Positions 29,072 through 38,437 of a stretch of DNA of 64,000 nt are shown one piece after another (within the stretch, counting starts at the first letter, position 1; every line of letters begins with the position of its first letter). A program made the translations under genes and the position numbers. Below the pieces are notes generated by a model. The model saw only the letters and a list, made by a program, of their open reading frames with translations. It was not told the origin of the DNA and made no database searches. Source of the stretch: Candidatus Polarisedimenticolia bacterium (GTDB lineage: Bacteria > Acidobacteriota > Polarisedimenticolia > Gp22-AA2). The stretch covers positions 62,001 through 126,000 of the forward strand of contig DASYUH010000032.1 of assembly GCA_036001465.1 (NCBI GenBank). Reading direction: 5' to 3'.

Positions 29072-30043
29072 TCAATCGACCACCGCCAGCGCCCCCTGCA
29101 GGAGGCCGGACTGGATGTCGAGCTTCAGGATCCGGGCGGTCTTCATGTTGACCGAGTAGACGACCTTGCGGGGTGGCGCGGGCACGATCGACCGGGGCGC
29201 CGTCCCCTGCAGGATCTTCACCGCCATCTCCGCGCATTGCCTGCCGATGTCGCCGTAATCCCGGTCGAGCGCATAGAGGGCTCCCGCCTTGACCCAGGTG
29301 GCCGAGAGGCCGACGAAGGGGATCCGGTTGTGCAGGGAGAAGAGCAGGATGGGCCTGACCGTCTGGGGATTCAGGACCACCTGGTCCGCGACTCCCCAAA
29401 GGACATCGGCGCGATTGCCGAGGCTGTCGAGAGCTCCGGGAAGATCCCTGGGCGTGGTGACCTTGCGGGGATGCAGGGTCAGCCCCATGTCCCTCGCCGC
29501 GCGGGTGGCCTCGTCGATCCGATCCTGGTTCTCCGCAGGATTGAACAGGACGCCGATGTTCCGCAGCCCGGGCAGCATCCGCTGCAGCCAGCGCAATTCG
29601 AGCTCGACGGGAAATTCCAGGACCACGCCGGTGGCGTTGGCCGCCTCCTCCAGGTCGTCCGCCTTCAGCACCAGGCCGGCGACGATCGGGGTGTCCTTCA
29701 CTTGCCGCACCGCCTCCTGGGTGGCGAGGGAGCCGAGCGTGAGAAGGACCTGCGCCCGATCCCGGCGCGCGCTCTGCAGGGCCGCGTCGGAGCCCGCCGG
29801 GTCGCCGTGCAGCGGATAGACGTCGATCTGCACCGCCACGCCCTGTCGCTCCAAATGGCTCCTGAATCCCGAAAGCGCCTCTTCGTAGGGCACCGCGTCC
29901 TGGCTGACGATCGCGGCGACCCGCATCCCCGCCGGCAGGACGGCGGCCCCGCCCGCGCCGGCCTGAGCGATGAGCAGGACGAGCACCGTGGCGGCGATCC
30001 GGCTCGCCGTCAGGAAGGGTCCGCGCGTCGGCTCGCGTCTCAT
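29072..30043 (-). CDS. Periplasmic substrate-binding protein (ABC_sub_bind family)
   Basis: A 323-residue exported protein with a signal peptide ([17 protein letters not shown]). The body matches the ABC transporter substrate-binding family PF04392: [14 protein letters not shown]-like segment, [12 protein letters not shown], and [14 protein letters not shown] near the end. No ABC permease or ATPase is adjacent, so it probably works as a sensor subunit rather than for transport. It starts 8 bases after the TonB-dependent receptor and precedes the hybrid kinase, which suggests that it links ligand binding to the kinase's periplasmic domain. Confidence 0.85.
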   Translation of the reverse strand: MRREPTRGPFLTASRIAATVLVLLIAQAGAGGAAVLPAGMRVAAIVSQDAVPYEEALSGFRSHLERQGVAVQIDVYPLHGDPAGSDAALQSARRDRAQVLLTLGSLATQEAVRQVKDTPIVAGLVLKADDLEEAANATGVVLEFPVELELRWLQRMLPGLRNIGVLFNPAENQDRIDEATRAARDMGLTLHPRKVTTPRDLPGALDSLGNRADVLWGVADQVVLNPQTVRPILLFSLHNRIPFVGLSATWVKAGALYALDRDYGDIGRQCAEMAVKILQGTAPRSIVPAPPRKVVYSVNMKTARILKLDIQSGLLQGALAVVD

Positions 30044-30051
30044 GGAAGGCC

Positions 30052-32076
30052 TTAGAACTCGTACTTCACTTGGGCTCGAACGCTCCGGCCGTCCTGCGGG
30101 ATGGCCACCTGCAGGTGCTCGGCGCCCCCCGGATCGGCGTATTTCTTGTCGAGAACGTTGAACAGGCTCAGCGAGAGGCTGGGGCCCTTCCTCCAGGCCC
30201 GGCTGAGAAGCGTGACGTTGGCCACGCCGAACCCGCCCGCCCGGCCGCCCTGGAGCGTTTCCCGGCTGCTCGTGTATTGCATCTCGAGCGCGGCCACGAG
30301 CTTCTCGGCCAGGAAGGGGACGGTGAGGTTGACCTTGGCGAGGTGCCGCGGCGAGTTGGTGAGCGTGGCGCCGGTCGAGGCGTCCTGGCTGCGCTGCAGA
30401 GCGTAGCTCACGCGCCCCTCCAGGAAGCGGTTGAAGGCGCCCTCGATTTCGAGCTCGACTCCTTCGGCCCGGGCGCGCTCGACGTTGTCGAACACGTCGA
30501 GCCCGTCCAGCGGGTCCGTTCCGAGCGTGATCAGGTCGTTGATCCCGTACCGGTAGACCGAGGCGGAGCCGCGCACGCGGGCGCCGAAGGTGTGGTCGGC
30601 GGCGACCTCGAGCGTCCGGATCGTCTCGGGACGCAGGTCTGGATTGGCCTTCTGCGACACGCCGCCGTCCTGATAGTACAGCTCGTAGACGTTGGGCGCC
30701 CGGAAGGCCCGTCCGTAAAGAAGCTTGAGGGTCGTGGCGTCCCCGACCGCGTAGATGACGCCGACCCGCGGGTTCGTCGTGCCGCCAAAGGTGTCGTAAT
30801 CGTCGTGGCGCAGGCCGACGTTCACGATCAGGTTGTCCCGGACGCGGATCTCATCTTGAAGATAGAGCGCCCAGATGGACGACCGCCGTCTGTCCTGGAA
30901 GTAGAGGTAGTACGGCTCGGCGTCGTAGAAGCCCTGGTCCTGCCTCGAGCTGGTGCGGATCTCCGTCCCTCCGATCAGCTTCTGCCGATCGAAGCGCATG
31001 GTGATCGCCTGCACCTCTCCCGTCCACCACTCGCCGTAGCCGTAGTCCTTCGAATAGCTGGCCGCGTACGGATAGTCCCCCCGGTACCAGTAGCCGTCGT
31101 ACGAGCCGGTCCCGACCAGCCGCGACGACAACCCGAATTCCCGCTCGAAACGCAGGTCCACGAAGGCGCGCTCGTCGGAGGTCCGCTCGCGCGCGTCGTT
31201 GAAGACGGTCCCGTACGACGCGGTGGGAACGTGCTTGGCGCGGCTGGAGTAGCCGGCCACGATCCGGGCGTTTGCCCATTCGAACTTGGTGAAGGCGCGG
31301 CGGAACCGATCGCCGTCGGCGCCCCTGGCCCAGCCACCGTTCGTCGCCGGGCTGTCGTACTCGGGGTAGAACAGATCCTGGCCGCCGCTGTCGCTGAAGG
31401 TGCCGCTCAGATACATCTCGAGGCCGTTCTCCAGGCGGGCGCCGTAGGCCGCCCGGGCCTGTCCGGTCGAGAAGCTGCCACCGGAGCCGGAGACCTCCCG
31501 CCCCTTCAGGTCCCGCCCCGATTTGGTGATGACGTTGATGACCGCCAGGAAGGCGTTCGTCCCATACAGCGACGAGCTCGGGCCCCGGATGATCTCGACG
31601 CGCTCGATCGTCTCCACGTCCACGACCGCCTCCGTGCCGATCGCCGCCTGGTCGTACACGTTGTCGTTCAGCCGGTGGCCGTCCAGGAGGAGCAGGATGC
31701 GGGTGTCGTAGTCACCGGGGCGATTGAAACCCCGCACGCCGATATAGCTGTAGTTCCGGTCGTACGTGGTGAAGATGCCGCGCACGCTGCGCAGGATCTC
31801 GGAGAGGGTCCGGTAGCCGTATCTCTGGATCTCCTCGGCCGTCACGATGCTGATCGCGGCGGGCGCTTCGCTCGGCTTCTGCTCGTACTTGGACGCCCCG
31901 AACACCGAGGGCAGCTCCTGGAAGAGGATCATCTCCTCCCCGGCGGATCCCGCCGCGGGGGGGCCCCCGGTCGGCCTCGCCCCCGCGTCGCCGGAACCGG
32001 CACGGACGTCGCGAGGCCCCGACAGGAGGAGGATGCAACCGAGGCACGCCACGACGACGATTCTGTAACCGCCCAT
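30052..32076 (-). CDS. TonB-dependent receptor
   Basis: A 674-residue outer-membrane receptor. I start at the ATG at 32076 (GGAGG upstream), giving a signal peptide that ends near VRAGSGD; the frame is open farther upstream but lacks one. The plug domain shows SIVTAEEIQRYG, LDGHRLND and RGPSSSLYGTNAF. The beta-barrel follows and ends with VRAQVKYEF, a typical C-terminal aromatic. A putative TonB box would lie in the first 60 mature residues. It is the second gene of the minus-strand operon, 139 bases after the TonB-like gene and followed by the binding protein, hybrid kinase and GGDEF-EAL regulator. The ligand is unknown. Confidence 0.92.
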   Translation of the reverse strand: MGGYRIVVVACLGCILLLSGPRDVRAGSGDAGARPTGGPPAAGSAGEEMILFQELPSVFGASKYEQKPSEAPAAISIVTAEEIQRYGYRTLSEILRSVRGIFTTYDRNYSYIGVRGFNRPGDYDTRILLLLDGHRLNDNVYDQAAIGTEAVVDVETIERVEIIRGPSSSLYGTNAFLAVINVITKSGRDLKGREVSGSGGSFSTGQARAAYGARLENGLEMYLSGTFSDSGGQDLFYPEYDSPATNGGWARGADGDRFRRAFTKFEWANARIVAGYSSRAKHVPTASYGTVFNDARERTSDERAFVDLRFEREFGLSSRLVGTGSYDGYWYRGDYPYAASYSKDYGYGEWWTGEVQAITMRFDRQKLIGGTEIRTSSRQDQGFYDAEPYYLYFQDRRRSSIWALYLQDEIRVRDNLIVNVGLRHDDYDTFGGTTNPRVGVIYAVGDATTLKLLYGRAFRAPNVYELYYQDGGVSQKANPDLRPETIRTLEVAADHTFGARVRGSASVYRYGINDLITLGTDPLDGLDVFDNVERARAEGVELEIEGAFNRFLEGRVSYALQRSQDASTGATLTNSPRHLAKVNLTVPFLAEKLVAALEMQYTSSRETLQGGRAGGFGVANVTLLSRAWRKGPSLSLSLFNVLDKKYADPGGAEHLQVAIPQDGRSVRAQVKYEF

Positions 32077-32215
32077 CCCCGCCTCCACGGGGAGCCGACG
32101 CGAACGCGCGCGCACACTCCCCCCCGGAGGCAGAAACCTAAGTTCCGTCTGGAGATGGATCAAGCCGAATCGGGGCGGGGCGCGCCGATTCGAGGCCCCC
32201 GGGAAGGCGCCGGGA

Positions 32216-32611
32216 TCAGCCGGACTCGAAGTGGAAATGCACCTCGACCGACGGACGCGGATACCCCTTCGGCAAGGGATCGAAGGGGGCCGCTTTCCGG
32301 ACCGCGTCGAGCGCCGCCGCATCCCAGGTGCCGGAGCCGCTCTTGTAGTGCAGCACCGGCTCGGGGATGCTGCCGTCTTTCTGGATGACGGCGATCACCA
32401 CCGCCTTGTTGCCGGGCTTGGGCGTGTCGGCCGGCCGTTTCCAGGACGACGCCACTTTCTTGTAGGTCTTCTGCTGGTAGAGGGTGTCCTTGAATTCGGC
32501 CGCGAAGAAGACCTTGAGCTGCGGCGCCGAGGCTGTGGCGGAGACCACGCCCGCCCGCTGGAACGCGAGCGCCATGACCGCCGCGGCGACGATCGGAAAG
32601 GCTCGGTTCAC
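32216..32611 (-). CDS. TonB family protein, C-terminal domain only
   Basis: A 131-residue protein: a hydrophobic N-terminus (FPIVAAAVMALAF) and a TonB C-terminal-like domain (VVIAVIQKDGSIPEPVL, DAAALDAVRKAAPFDPLPKG, VEVHFHF). A proline-rich spacer is absent, so it is far shorter than classical TonB. It may be exported or anchored by its single hydrophobic segment. It lies upstream of the TonB-dependent receptor on the same strand, 139 bases away. The role as a dedicated energy or signal coupler is an inference from domain and position. Confidence 0.75.
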   Translation of the reverse strand: MNRAFPIVAAAVMALAFQRAGVVSATASAPQLKVFFAAEFKDTLYQQKTYKKVASSWKRPADTPKPGNKAVVIAVIQKDGSIPEPVLHYKSGSGTWDAAALDAVRKAAPFDPLPKGYPRPSVEVHFHFESG

Positions 32612-32625
32612 TGCCTTGCCCCGCT

Positions 32626-32646
32626 GCCCTGGGGGTTTTCCAGGGC
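32626..32646. other. Perfect 7-bp hairpin between recQ and the TonB-like gene
   Basis: GCCCTGG (32626-32632) and CCAGGGC (32640-32646) pair across the loop GGGTTTT. It lies just upstream of the TonB-like start at 32611 and beyond the recQ stop, both on the minus strand. It could be a 5' leader hairpin; no T tract follows in either direction that would make it a clear terminator. Confidence 0.35.
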
Positions 32647-32715
32647 CGCCTCATGGTACCAGATGAAACGGCCGGCGGCCGGGCCGGGATCCTGTCCGAG
32701 CGCCCGGACCTGTTC

Positions 32716-34806
32716 CTAGGCTTCGGGCGGACGTCCGGCCAGGACCCTCAGGAGGTCGTCGCCATAGGTCTCGAGCTTCGTGTGGCCGACTCCCTTGACC
32801 GCCTTGAGCCCGCCGCGATCGCTCGGCTTGAGTGCCGCCAGCGCCTCGAGCGTCGAGTCGTGGAAGACGACGTAGGCGGGGACGCGCCGGCGCTTCGCCT
32901 CCGCCGCGCGCCATGCCTTCAGGCGGCCGAGCAGCGCGGCGTCGGGTCTCGCCCCGGCGCCAGGCACCGCTTCGATCGCGGGCTTCCGCCGGCTGCGGGG
33001 CTCCTTCGGGGCCTCGCCACGGGGAAGCGCCAGCAGCGGGCGGTGGTCGGCGCGCATGACGGCCACCCCCTCGGCGCTGAGCGCAAGGACGAACGCGCCC
33101 GGGCGGCTCCCCTCGATGCCCCGGCGCTCCAGAAGGCCCGCCTCCACCAGCACCTCGAGCAGTCCCTTCACCTCATCCAGTTTCAAGTCGGCGAGCCGTC
33201 CAAACGTGGGAAGACGGTCGAGACCGCGATCGAGGACCGCCTGGCTCCGACTGCCCGTGAGGACCTGTGCGATCCGCTCCACGCCGAAGCGGGCGGGCAG
33301 GCGGGCCACGGCCGACAGGGCGATGCGGACGCGCTCGAACTCCCCATCGTCGAGCGGCCGCCCTTCCGCCCGCCGCCAGCCGAGGCAGACGTCGCAGGTT
33401 CCGCAGCGGACGACTGCCGCGCCTCGCCCGGCGCCGGCGAAGTAGTCGTAGATGAAGCGCGTGCGGCAGCCGCGTCCAAAGGCGTAGCGGATCATGGTGT
33501 CGAGGCGCCCCCGGTCGCGCCGCGCCTTGTCCGCCTGGGCCGCGAAATCCATGGGGGGCCCGCCGCTGCCGGGGCTCCGCCCGAGGCGCTCCGCGGCCCT
33601 CCGCAGCAGGCGCGCCGCGGTCGCCGCCGCCATGGCGCCGGCGGCGTCCCCGGAGCCGGCGGATTCGATCGTCGCGTCGTCCGCCCCGGTCCCCAGGAGC
33701 GCCCAGACCCGCCGGAACACGGCCGGCGACGGGTTCGACCCCGCCAGGAAGAATTCCTGCGTGCGCACGTCGGCCGGCCCGAACAGCAGGACTCCACGCG
33801 CCGGCAGGCCGTCCCGTCCGGCGCGCCCCACCTCCTGGTAGTACGCCTCGAGGCTTCCAGGCACTTCGGCGTGCGCCACGAAACGCAGGTCGCGCTTGTC
33901 CACGCCCATGCCGAACGCGTTCGTGGCGGCGATCGCGTCGAGCCGGCCGGCAAGGAAGTCGTCCTGCACCCGCACGCGCTCCGCATCGCCGAGCCCCGCG
34001 TGGTAGCGGCCGGATCGCAGCCCACGCGCCTCGAGGACCCCCGCCCAGAGGTCGACGCTCTTCCGGGTCGCCGCGTAGACGATGCCGGGGGTCCCGACCT
34101 CGCGCAGCAGGCGGTCGAGGGCGCGGGCCTTGTCGGCGCGGGATCGGCATGGCTCGACGGCCAGCGTGAGGTTCGGGCGGTCGAATCCGGTCACGAGCTC
34201 GAGCGGATCCGACAGGTGCAGCTGCCGGGCGATGTCGGCACGGACCTCCGGCGTCGCCGTGGCCGTGAACGCGGCGGCCGGGACGGCGAGCCTGAGGCGC
34301 AGCTCCCCCAGGCGGCCGTAGTCCGGCCGGAAATCGTGGCCCCACTGGCTGATGCAGTGGGCCTCGTCCACGATCAGCCGCGCGATGGGCACCGCGGCCA
34401 GGGCGGCGTTGAACCGCGCGCTCGCGAGCCGCTCCGGCGCGACGTAGACGAGCCGCAGCCGCCGGGCCGCGAGCTCACGCTCCACAGAGGCGCGTTCCGC
34501 GGCGCCGAGCCCCGAGTGCAGCGCCGCGGCCGCGACGCCCCGGGATCTCAGGTTGTCGACCTGGTCCTTCATGAGCGCGATGAGCGGCGACACGACCACC
34601 GACGTCCCTTCGAGCAGGAGGGCAGGCAGCTGGAAGCAGAGCGACTTCCCCGACCCGGTCGGCATGACCGCCACGAGGTCGCGTCCGTCGAGGACCGCTC
34701 CGGCGGCCTCCTCCTGTCCCGGCCGGAAGCCGTCGAAGCCGAACGTCTCGCGCAGCGCCAGCCGCAAGCGGTCCGGGGTGTCTAGGAGCCTGTCTTGAGG
34801 GGACAT
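32716..34806 (-). CDS. recQ: ATP-dependent DNA helicase RecQ
   Basis: A 696-residue superfamily 2 helicase. Motif I is PTGSGKS, motif II is DEAH (VDEAHCISQWGHDFR), motif III is FTATATPE, and motif VI is QEVGRAGRDG. The RecQ zinc-binding pattern is visible (GCRTRFIYDYF, then CGTCDVC), followed by the winged helix (RQC) and a C-terminal HRDC domain ending VAGRPPEA. It unwinds DNA in recombination and repair. The start at 34806 (ATG) lies inside the divergent promoter region, only 40 bases from the next gene. The CTAGGAGCCTGT motif overlaps codons 5-9. Confidence 0.95.
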   Translation of the reverse strand: MSPQDRLLDTPDRLRLALRETFGFDGFRPGQEEAAGAVLDGRDLVAVMPTGSGKSLCFQLPALLLEGTSVVVSPLIALMKDQVDNLRSRGVAAAALHSGLGAAERASVERELAARRLRLVYVAPERLASARFNAALAAVPIARLIVDEAHCISQWGHDFRPDYGRLGELRLRLAVPAAAFTATATPEVRADIARQLHLSDPLELVTGFDRPNLTLAVEPCRSRADKARALDRLLREVGTPGIVYAATRKSVDLWAGVLEARGLRSGRYHAGLGDAERVRVQDDFLAGRLDAIAATNAFGMGVDKRDLRFVAHAEVPGSLEAYYQEVGRAGRDGLPARGVLLFGPADVRTQEFFLAGSNPSPAVFRRVWALLGTGADDATIESAGSGDAAGAMAAATAARLLRRAAERLGRSPGSGGPPMDFAAQADKARRDRGRLDTMIRYAFGRGCRTRFIYDYFAGAGRGAAVVRCGTCDVCLGWRRAEGRPLDDGEFERVRIALSAVARLPARFGVERIAQVLTGSRSQAVLDRGLDRLPTFGRLADLKLDEVKGLLEVLVEAGLLERRGIEGSRPGAFVLALSAEGVAVMRADHRPLLALPRGEAPKEPRSRRKPAIEAVPGAGARPDAALLGRLKAWRAAEAKRRRVPAYVVFHDSTLEALAALKPSDRGGLKAVKGVGHTKLETYGDDLLRVLAGRPPEA

Positions 34807-34831
34807 CGGAGGAAGCCTACTACACCTCCCG

Positions 34832-34840
34832 TGCTAGGCT
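34832..34840 (+). promoter_or_regulatory. Extended -10 element six bases before a GTG start
   Basis: TGC (34832-34834) and TAGGCT (34835-34840) match the extended -10 form of this window. The GTG at 34847 follows after six bases, consistent with a leaderless or nearly leaderless transcript. No good -35 is seen. Confidence 0.45.
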
Positions 34841-34846
34841 CCCCCG

Positions 34847-36466
34847 GTGAACACGGTCGTCCTGCCGGCCGGGTGGGAGCATCAAGCGGCCCCGGCTGCC
34901 ACGATGTTCGATCGGCTCGGCCCACCTCTCGCCTGGTGGAGTGCGGCCTTTCTCCTTCTCGCCCTCGCCGTCCTCCTCGTCGAGCGACGTCCCGGCCTCT
35001 CCCTGGTCCTGGCGCTCCTGTCCACTCCGATCCTGGCAATCGCCGCAAACGGCTTGGTGGACGATGCCTATATCCAGTTCCGCTACGCGACCAACGTCGT
35101 GGCGGGCCACGGCCCCGTCTTCAACCCAGGGGAGCGCGTGGAGGGCGCGAGCGGCGGCATCTGGATCGGCGTCCTGGCGCTGGCCGGCGCCACGAGCGGT
35201 TTGGATACCGCCCGCTGCGGCCGGATCCTGTCTCTCGTCGCGGCTTGCTTCGCCTCGTGGTGCGCCGCCGCCTTCGGTCGCACGACCGGCGGCCCCCGGG
35301 GCGCTGCCCGGGCGGCGATCGTCTGGGCCGCGGTCCCCACGAGCGTGCTGTACGCCGCGACCGGCCTCGAGACCTCCGCGTTCGCCCTGGGACTCTGGGG
35401 GCTGGCCGCGGCCGTCGCCCGCGATCGCCGCGGTCCGGCGGCCCTTGCGGGCGTTCTCGTCGCGACGCTGCGCCCGGAAGGGGCGATCCTGGCACTCGGG
35501 GCGACGCCATTCTGGAGCCGTCTCGGCCGCGCGGGCCGCGCGGCTCTCCTCGGGACCGCCCTGGGCGCGGCGGCCATCGCCTGTGGAAGGCTCCTGTTCT
35601 ACGGTCTTCCCGTGCCGCGGTCGGCGCTGGTCAAGGGAGTGCTTGCGCCCGCGGGTCCCGACCAGGGGCTTCTCTACCTTGGAGCGGTCGCCCTCGAGTG
35701 GTGGCCACTTCTCCCGGCGCTGGCGTGGCTCGGCGCGCGCTACAAGGCGCTCCTCCCGATCCTCGCGCCGGCGGCGCTTCTCACCATCCTGGTTGTCCTG
35801 CGCGGCGGTGACTGGATGCCCGGCGGTCGCTATCTTCTGCCCCTTCTGGTCGTCCTCGCCGCGGGCGCCGCCATCCTCCCCGCGGCGCGCACGTCGCGCT
35901 GGCTGGTGGCGGGCTCGGCGGCTTGGGGCCTCCTGCTGCTTTCGCCTCTCACACCGCCGCCCACCCTGCCGGCGGTCGTGCCGCTGGGGCGCGCGTGGCG
36001 CGCGATGGCCGAGGGCCGGGCCCAGTCTCGCTGGTGGGAGTCGCTGGGTACGTGGGCCGGGAGGAGCCTGCCGCCCGGCACCCGCCTGGCCGCGGGACCC
36101 TCCGGAGCGCTGCCGTACGCTTCGCGGCTCGCGACGTTCGATCTGTACGGCCTGTGCTCCCCGGTAACGCACCAGCGCGGGGGCGAGGCCGGCCACAGGC
36201 TGTGGGGATTGAGCGAGGCGCTGGCCGCCGGCGTCGACGTGGTCTATCCCGGGCGCAGCCTGGCCATGGTCGAGGACCTGGGCGCCCTGCTCCCGGCCGC
36301 GCAGAGGCAGGTCGGAAGCGAGCCGAACCTCATGGTGGACTACCGGCCGCTGACCATCGTCCACGCGCCCGAGTACCGATTCGATTACCTGCGCGATGAA
36401 ATCTGGATTCGCAGGGAAGTTCTTCCCGCCATCCCGCATCCTGGCGCGGGTCCGCTGGGAAGGTAG
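34847..36466 (+). CDS. GT-C type membrane glycosyltransferase
   Basis: A 539-residue protein with about ten membrane segments. The periplasmic loop motif DDAYIQFRYATN, with the Asp pair and GPVFNPGERVEG, is typical of polyprenyl-phosphate-dependent GT-C enzymes (arabinofuranosyl/mannosyl transferase-like). The likely job is sugar transfer from a lipid-linked donor in cell-envelope glycan synthesis. The GTG start at 34847 is six bases after a -10; a start at the ATG at 34904 is possible. A second GT-C gene lies 15 bases downstream in the same direction, so the two are probably co-transcribed. Confidence 0.75.
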   Translation: MNTVVLPAGWEHQAAPAATMFDRLGPPLAWWSAAFLLLALAVLLVERRPGLSLVLALLSTPILAIAANGLVDDAYIQFRYATNVVAGHGPVFNPGERVEGASGGIWIGVLALAGATSGLDTARCGRILSLVAACFASWCAAAFGRTTGGPRGAARAAIVWAAVPTSVLYAATGLETSAFALGLWGLAAAVARDRRGPAALAGVLVATLRPEGAILALGATPFWSRLGRAGRAALLGTALGAAAIACGRLLFYGLPVPRSALVKGVLAPAGPDQGLLYLGAVALEWWPLLPALAWLGARYKALLPILAPAALLTILVVLRGGDWMPGGRYLLPLLVVLAAGAAILPAARTSRWLVAGSAAWGLLLLSPLTPPPTLPAVVPLGRAWRAMAEGRAQSRWWESLGTWAGRSLPPGTRLAAGPSGALPYASRLATFDLYGLCSPVTHQRGGEAGHRLWGLSEALAAGVDVVYPGRSLAMVEDLGALLPAAQRQVGSEPNLMVDYRPLTIVHAPEYRFDYLRDEIWIRREVLPAIPHPGAGPLGR

Positions 36467-36481
36467 AGAGGCTCCTAGCCG

Positions 36482-38437
36482 ATGGACAAGCTGCGGACCT
36501 CGATCGGCCCCGTGGCCTCCGTGTTCGGGCTCGCTCTGGGGCTGCGCCTTCTGGCGATGGCGCGGGCGTTCGATCCCGCCGCCGCCTTCGAGAAGTTCCC
36601 CCTGCTGGCGCACAGGCTGATGGCCGACGGGTGGGTGGCGCGCGAGCCGTTCGGCTACTCCCCGGCCTACATCTACTGGCTGGCCCTGCTCATGCGGGCC
36701 GGCGCGACACCGGCGGCGCTGTGCGTCGCGCAGGCGGTCCTGGGGGCCCTCGCCTGCGTCTTCATCCTGGATCTGGCGAAGCGGCTGTTCGGGCCGGCCG
36801 AGGCGGTCGTGGCGGGAGTCATGGCGGCGGCCTTCGGTCCGTTCCTCCTCTTCTCCATCGAGCTCGAATCGGACGGGCTGGGGCTCGTCCTTTATTGCGC
36901 CGCCGCTACGGCCTTTGTGGCGGCGCTGGACCGGCCGGTGTTCTGGCGATTCGCCGTGGCGGGGCTGCTCCTCGGCCTGCGGGCGGCGCAACGGCCCGAC
37001 GCGATGCTCCTCGCCGGATTTCTGGCGGTCGTGCTCTGGCATGACGCGCGTCCTGCGCGCCCGGGGCTCGCGGCGCTGGCGGCCCCGGCCTGCCTCCTGG
37101 CCGGGTGCCTCCTTCCGATCCTGCCGGTCGCCTGGCAGAACGTCCGGGCCTCGGGGGAGATCATCCCGGTGACGTCGTCGAGCGGGTGGGTGTTCTACAC
37201 CAGCCAGAATCACGCCGCCTCCGGCCTCGGCTACGCTCCGCCCCCCCTCGCCTACGCCTGGATGCATGCGCCTTACCGCGAGGGGGAGGACCCGCTCGAT
37301 CGACTCGATGACCGCGTCTCCCGCCGGCTCGCGGCGCTCGCCGCCGGGCGCGACCTGGCGCCGGGCGAGGCGTCCCGTTTCTGGCGCGCGGAGGGGTGGC
37401 GGAGCATCGAGCGGCGGGGCCTTGTCCGCCAGCTCGGCCTGCAGGCGCGGAAGCTCGGATACCTCCTGCGCCCCTACGAGGGGCACGACAGCCTGCCGCT
37501 TCTCCTCAAAGATCACCGCCTTTCGGCCTGGACCTCCTTCGGGATGGGGATCGTGGCCCCTCTGGCCCTGCTCGGCCTGGCGCTCTGCTGGAACAGGGCG
37601 GCGCCCGGAGGGACGCGCCGCCTCGCCCTGCCGGGCTTTCTCCTGCTTCCGGCGGTGACGATGAGCCTGTTCTACGTCGGAGCGCGCTTCCGGCTGGAGC
37701 TCGAGGCGATGCTCCTGCCGTTCGCGGCGGCGGCCCTCGTGTGGCTGGGCCGGCGGGTCCGGGCGCGGGAGGGACGCAAGCCGGCCGTGTCCGTCGTGGT
37801 GCTCGTGGTGCTGGCGGCGCTCCTGCACGCTCCCGATCGGGAGATCGCCCGGCAGCGGCGCCTGCTCTTCATCCAGCTCCACACGTTCCTCGGAGATCGA
37901 GCCGGCGGCTCCGAAGCGGCGGAATCCGAATTCCATCGGGCGGCGGACGCGGCCCGCTACCCCGCGGAGGCGGAAGGCGCATGGCGCGGCCTCGCCCTCG
38001 TCAGCCGCGGGCGCGGCGATGCGGCCGCGGCGGTGCGGTACGAGGCGCTGGCCTCGGGCCTGCTCGACGACGGGGAGCTGCGTCGCCTGGAGATGCTGCG
38101 CGACGACCCGGATGCCGTGTGGGCGATCGGACGGCACTGGATGCTGCGCCGCGACATGTCCCGGGCCGCGGACACGCTGGCGAGGGCCGCCGCCCTGGCG
38201 CCCGACGATCCCGACATTCTGCTGTCGAGGGCCCTGGCGGCCTTCGAGTCCGGAAAGGCCGAGCCCGGCGTCGTCGCGGCCTGGACGGACGAGGCGCTTC
38301 GCGGAGGCCTGCGCTTCTCTCCGAACGCGGCCACCGGCTACCGTCTGATCGCACGCTGCGACGAGCGCCTCGGACGGCGGGACGAGGCCGAGGTCTCGCT
38401 CCGCCTGGCGGCCCGCTTCGATGCGGCGCTGCGCTAG
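36482..38437 (+). CDS. GT-C type membrane glycosyltransferase with C-terminal TPR-like region
   Basis: A 651-residue protein. The first 440 residues hold about ten hydrophobic segments in the ArnT/PMT (glycosyltransferase family 39-like) plan, with a loop containing SGWVFYTSQNHAASG. The last 190 residues are soluble and repeat-like (RAAALAPDDPDILLSRALAAFESG), fitting a TPR domain. I do not know the sugar or acceptor. Its TAG stop shares the palindromic CTAG with the stop of the convergent kinase gene. Confidence 0.75.
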   Translation: MDKLRTSIGPVASVFGLALGLRLLAMARAFDPAAAFEKFPLLAHRLMADGWVAREPFGYSPAYIYWLALLMRAGATPAALCVAQAVLGALACVFILDLAKRLFGPAEAVVAGVMAAAFGPFLLFSIELESDGLGLVLYCAAATAFVAALDRPVFWRFAVAGLLLGLRAAQRPDAMLLAGFLAVVLWHDARPARPGLAALAAPACLLAGCLLPILPVAWQNVRASGEIIPVTSSSGWVFYTSQNHAASGLGYAPPPLAYAWMHAPYREGEDPLDRLDDRVSRRLAALAAGRDLAPGEASRFWRAEGWRSIERRGLVRQLGLQARKLGYLLRPYEGHDSLPLLLKDHRLSAWTSFGMGIVAPLALLGLALCWNRAAPGGTRRLALPGFLLLPAVTMSLFYVGARFRLELEAMLLPFAAAALVWLGRRVRAREGRKPAVSVVVLVVLAALLHAPDREIARQRRLLFIQLHTFLGDRAGGSEAAESEFHRAADAARYPAEAEGAWRGLALVSRGRGDAAAAVRYEALASGLLDDGELRRLEMLRDDPDAVWAIGRHWMLRRDMSRAADTLARAAALAPDDPDILLSRALAAFESGKAEPGVVAAWTDEALRGGLRFSPNAATGYRLIARCDERLGRRDEAEVSLRLAARFDAALR

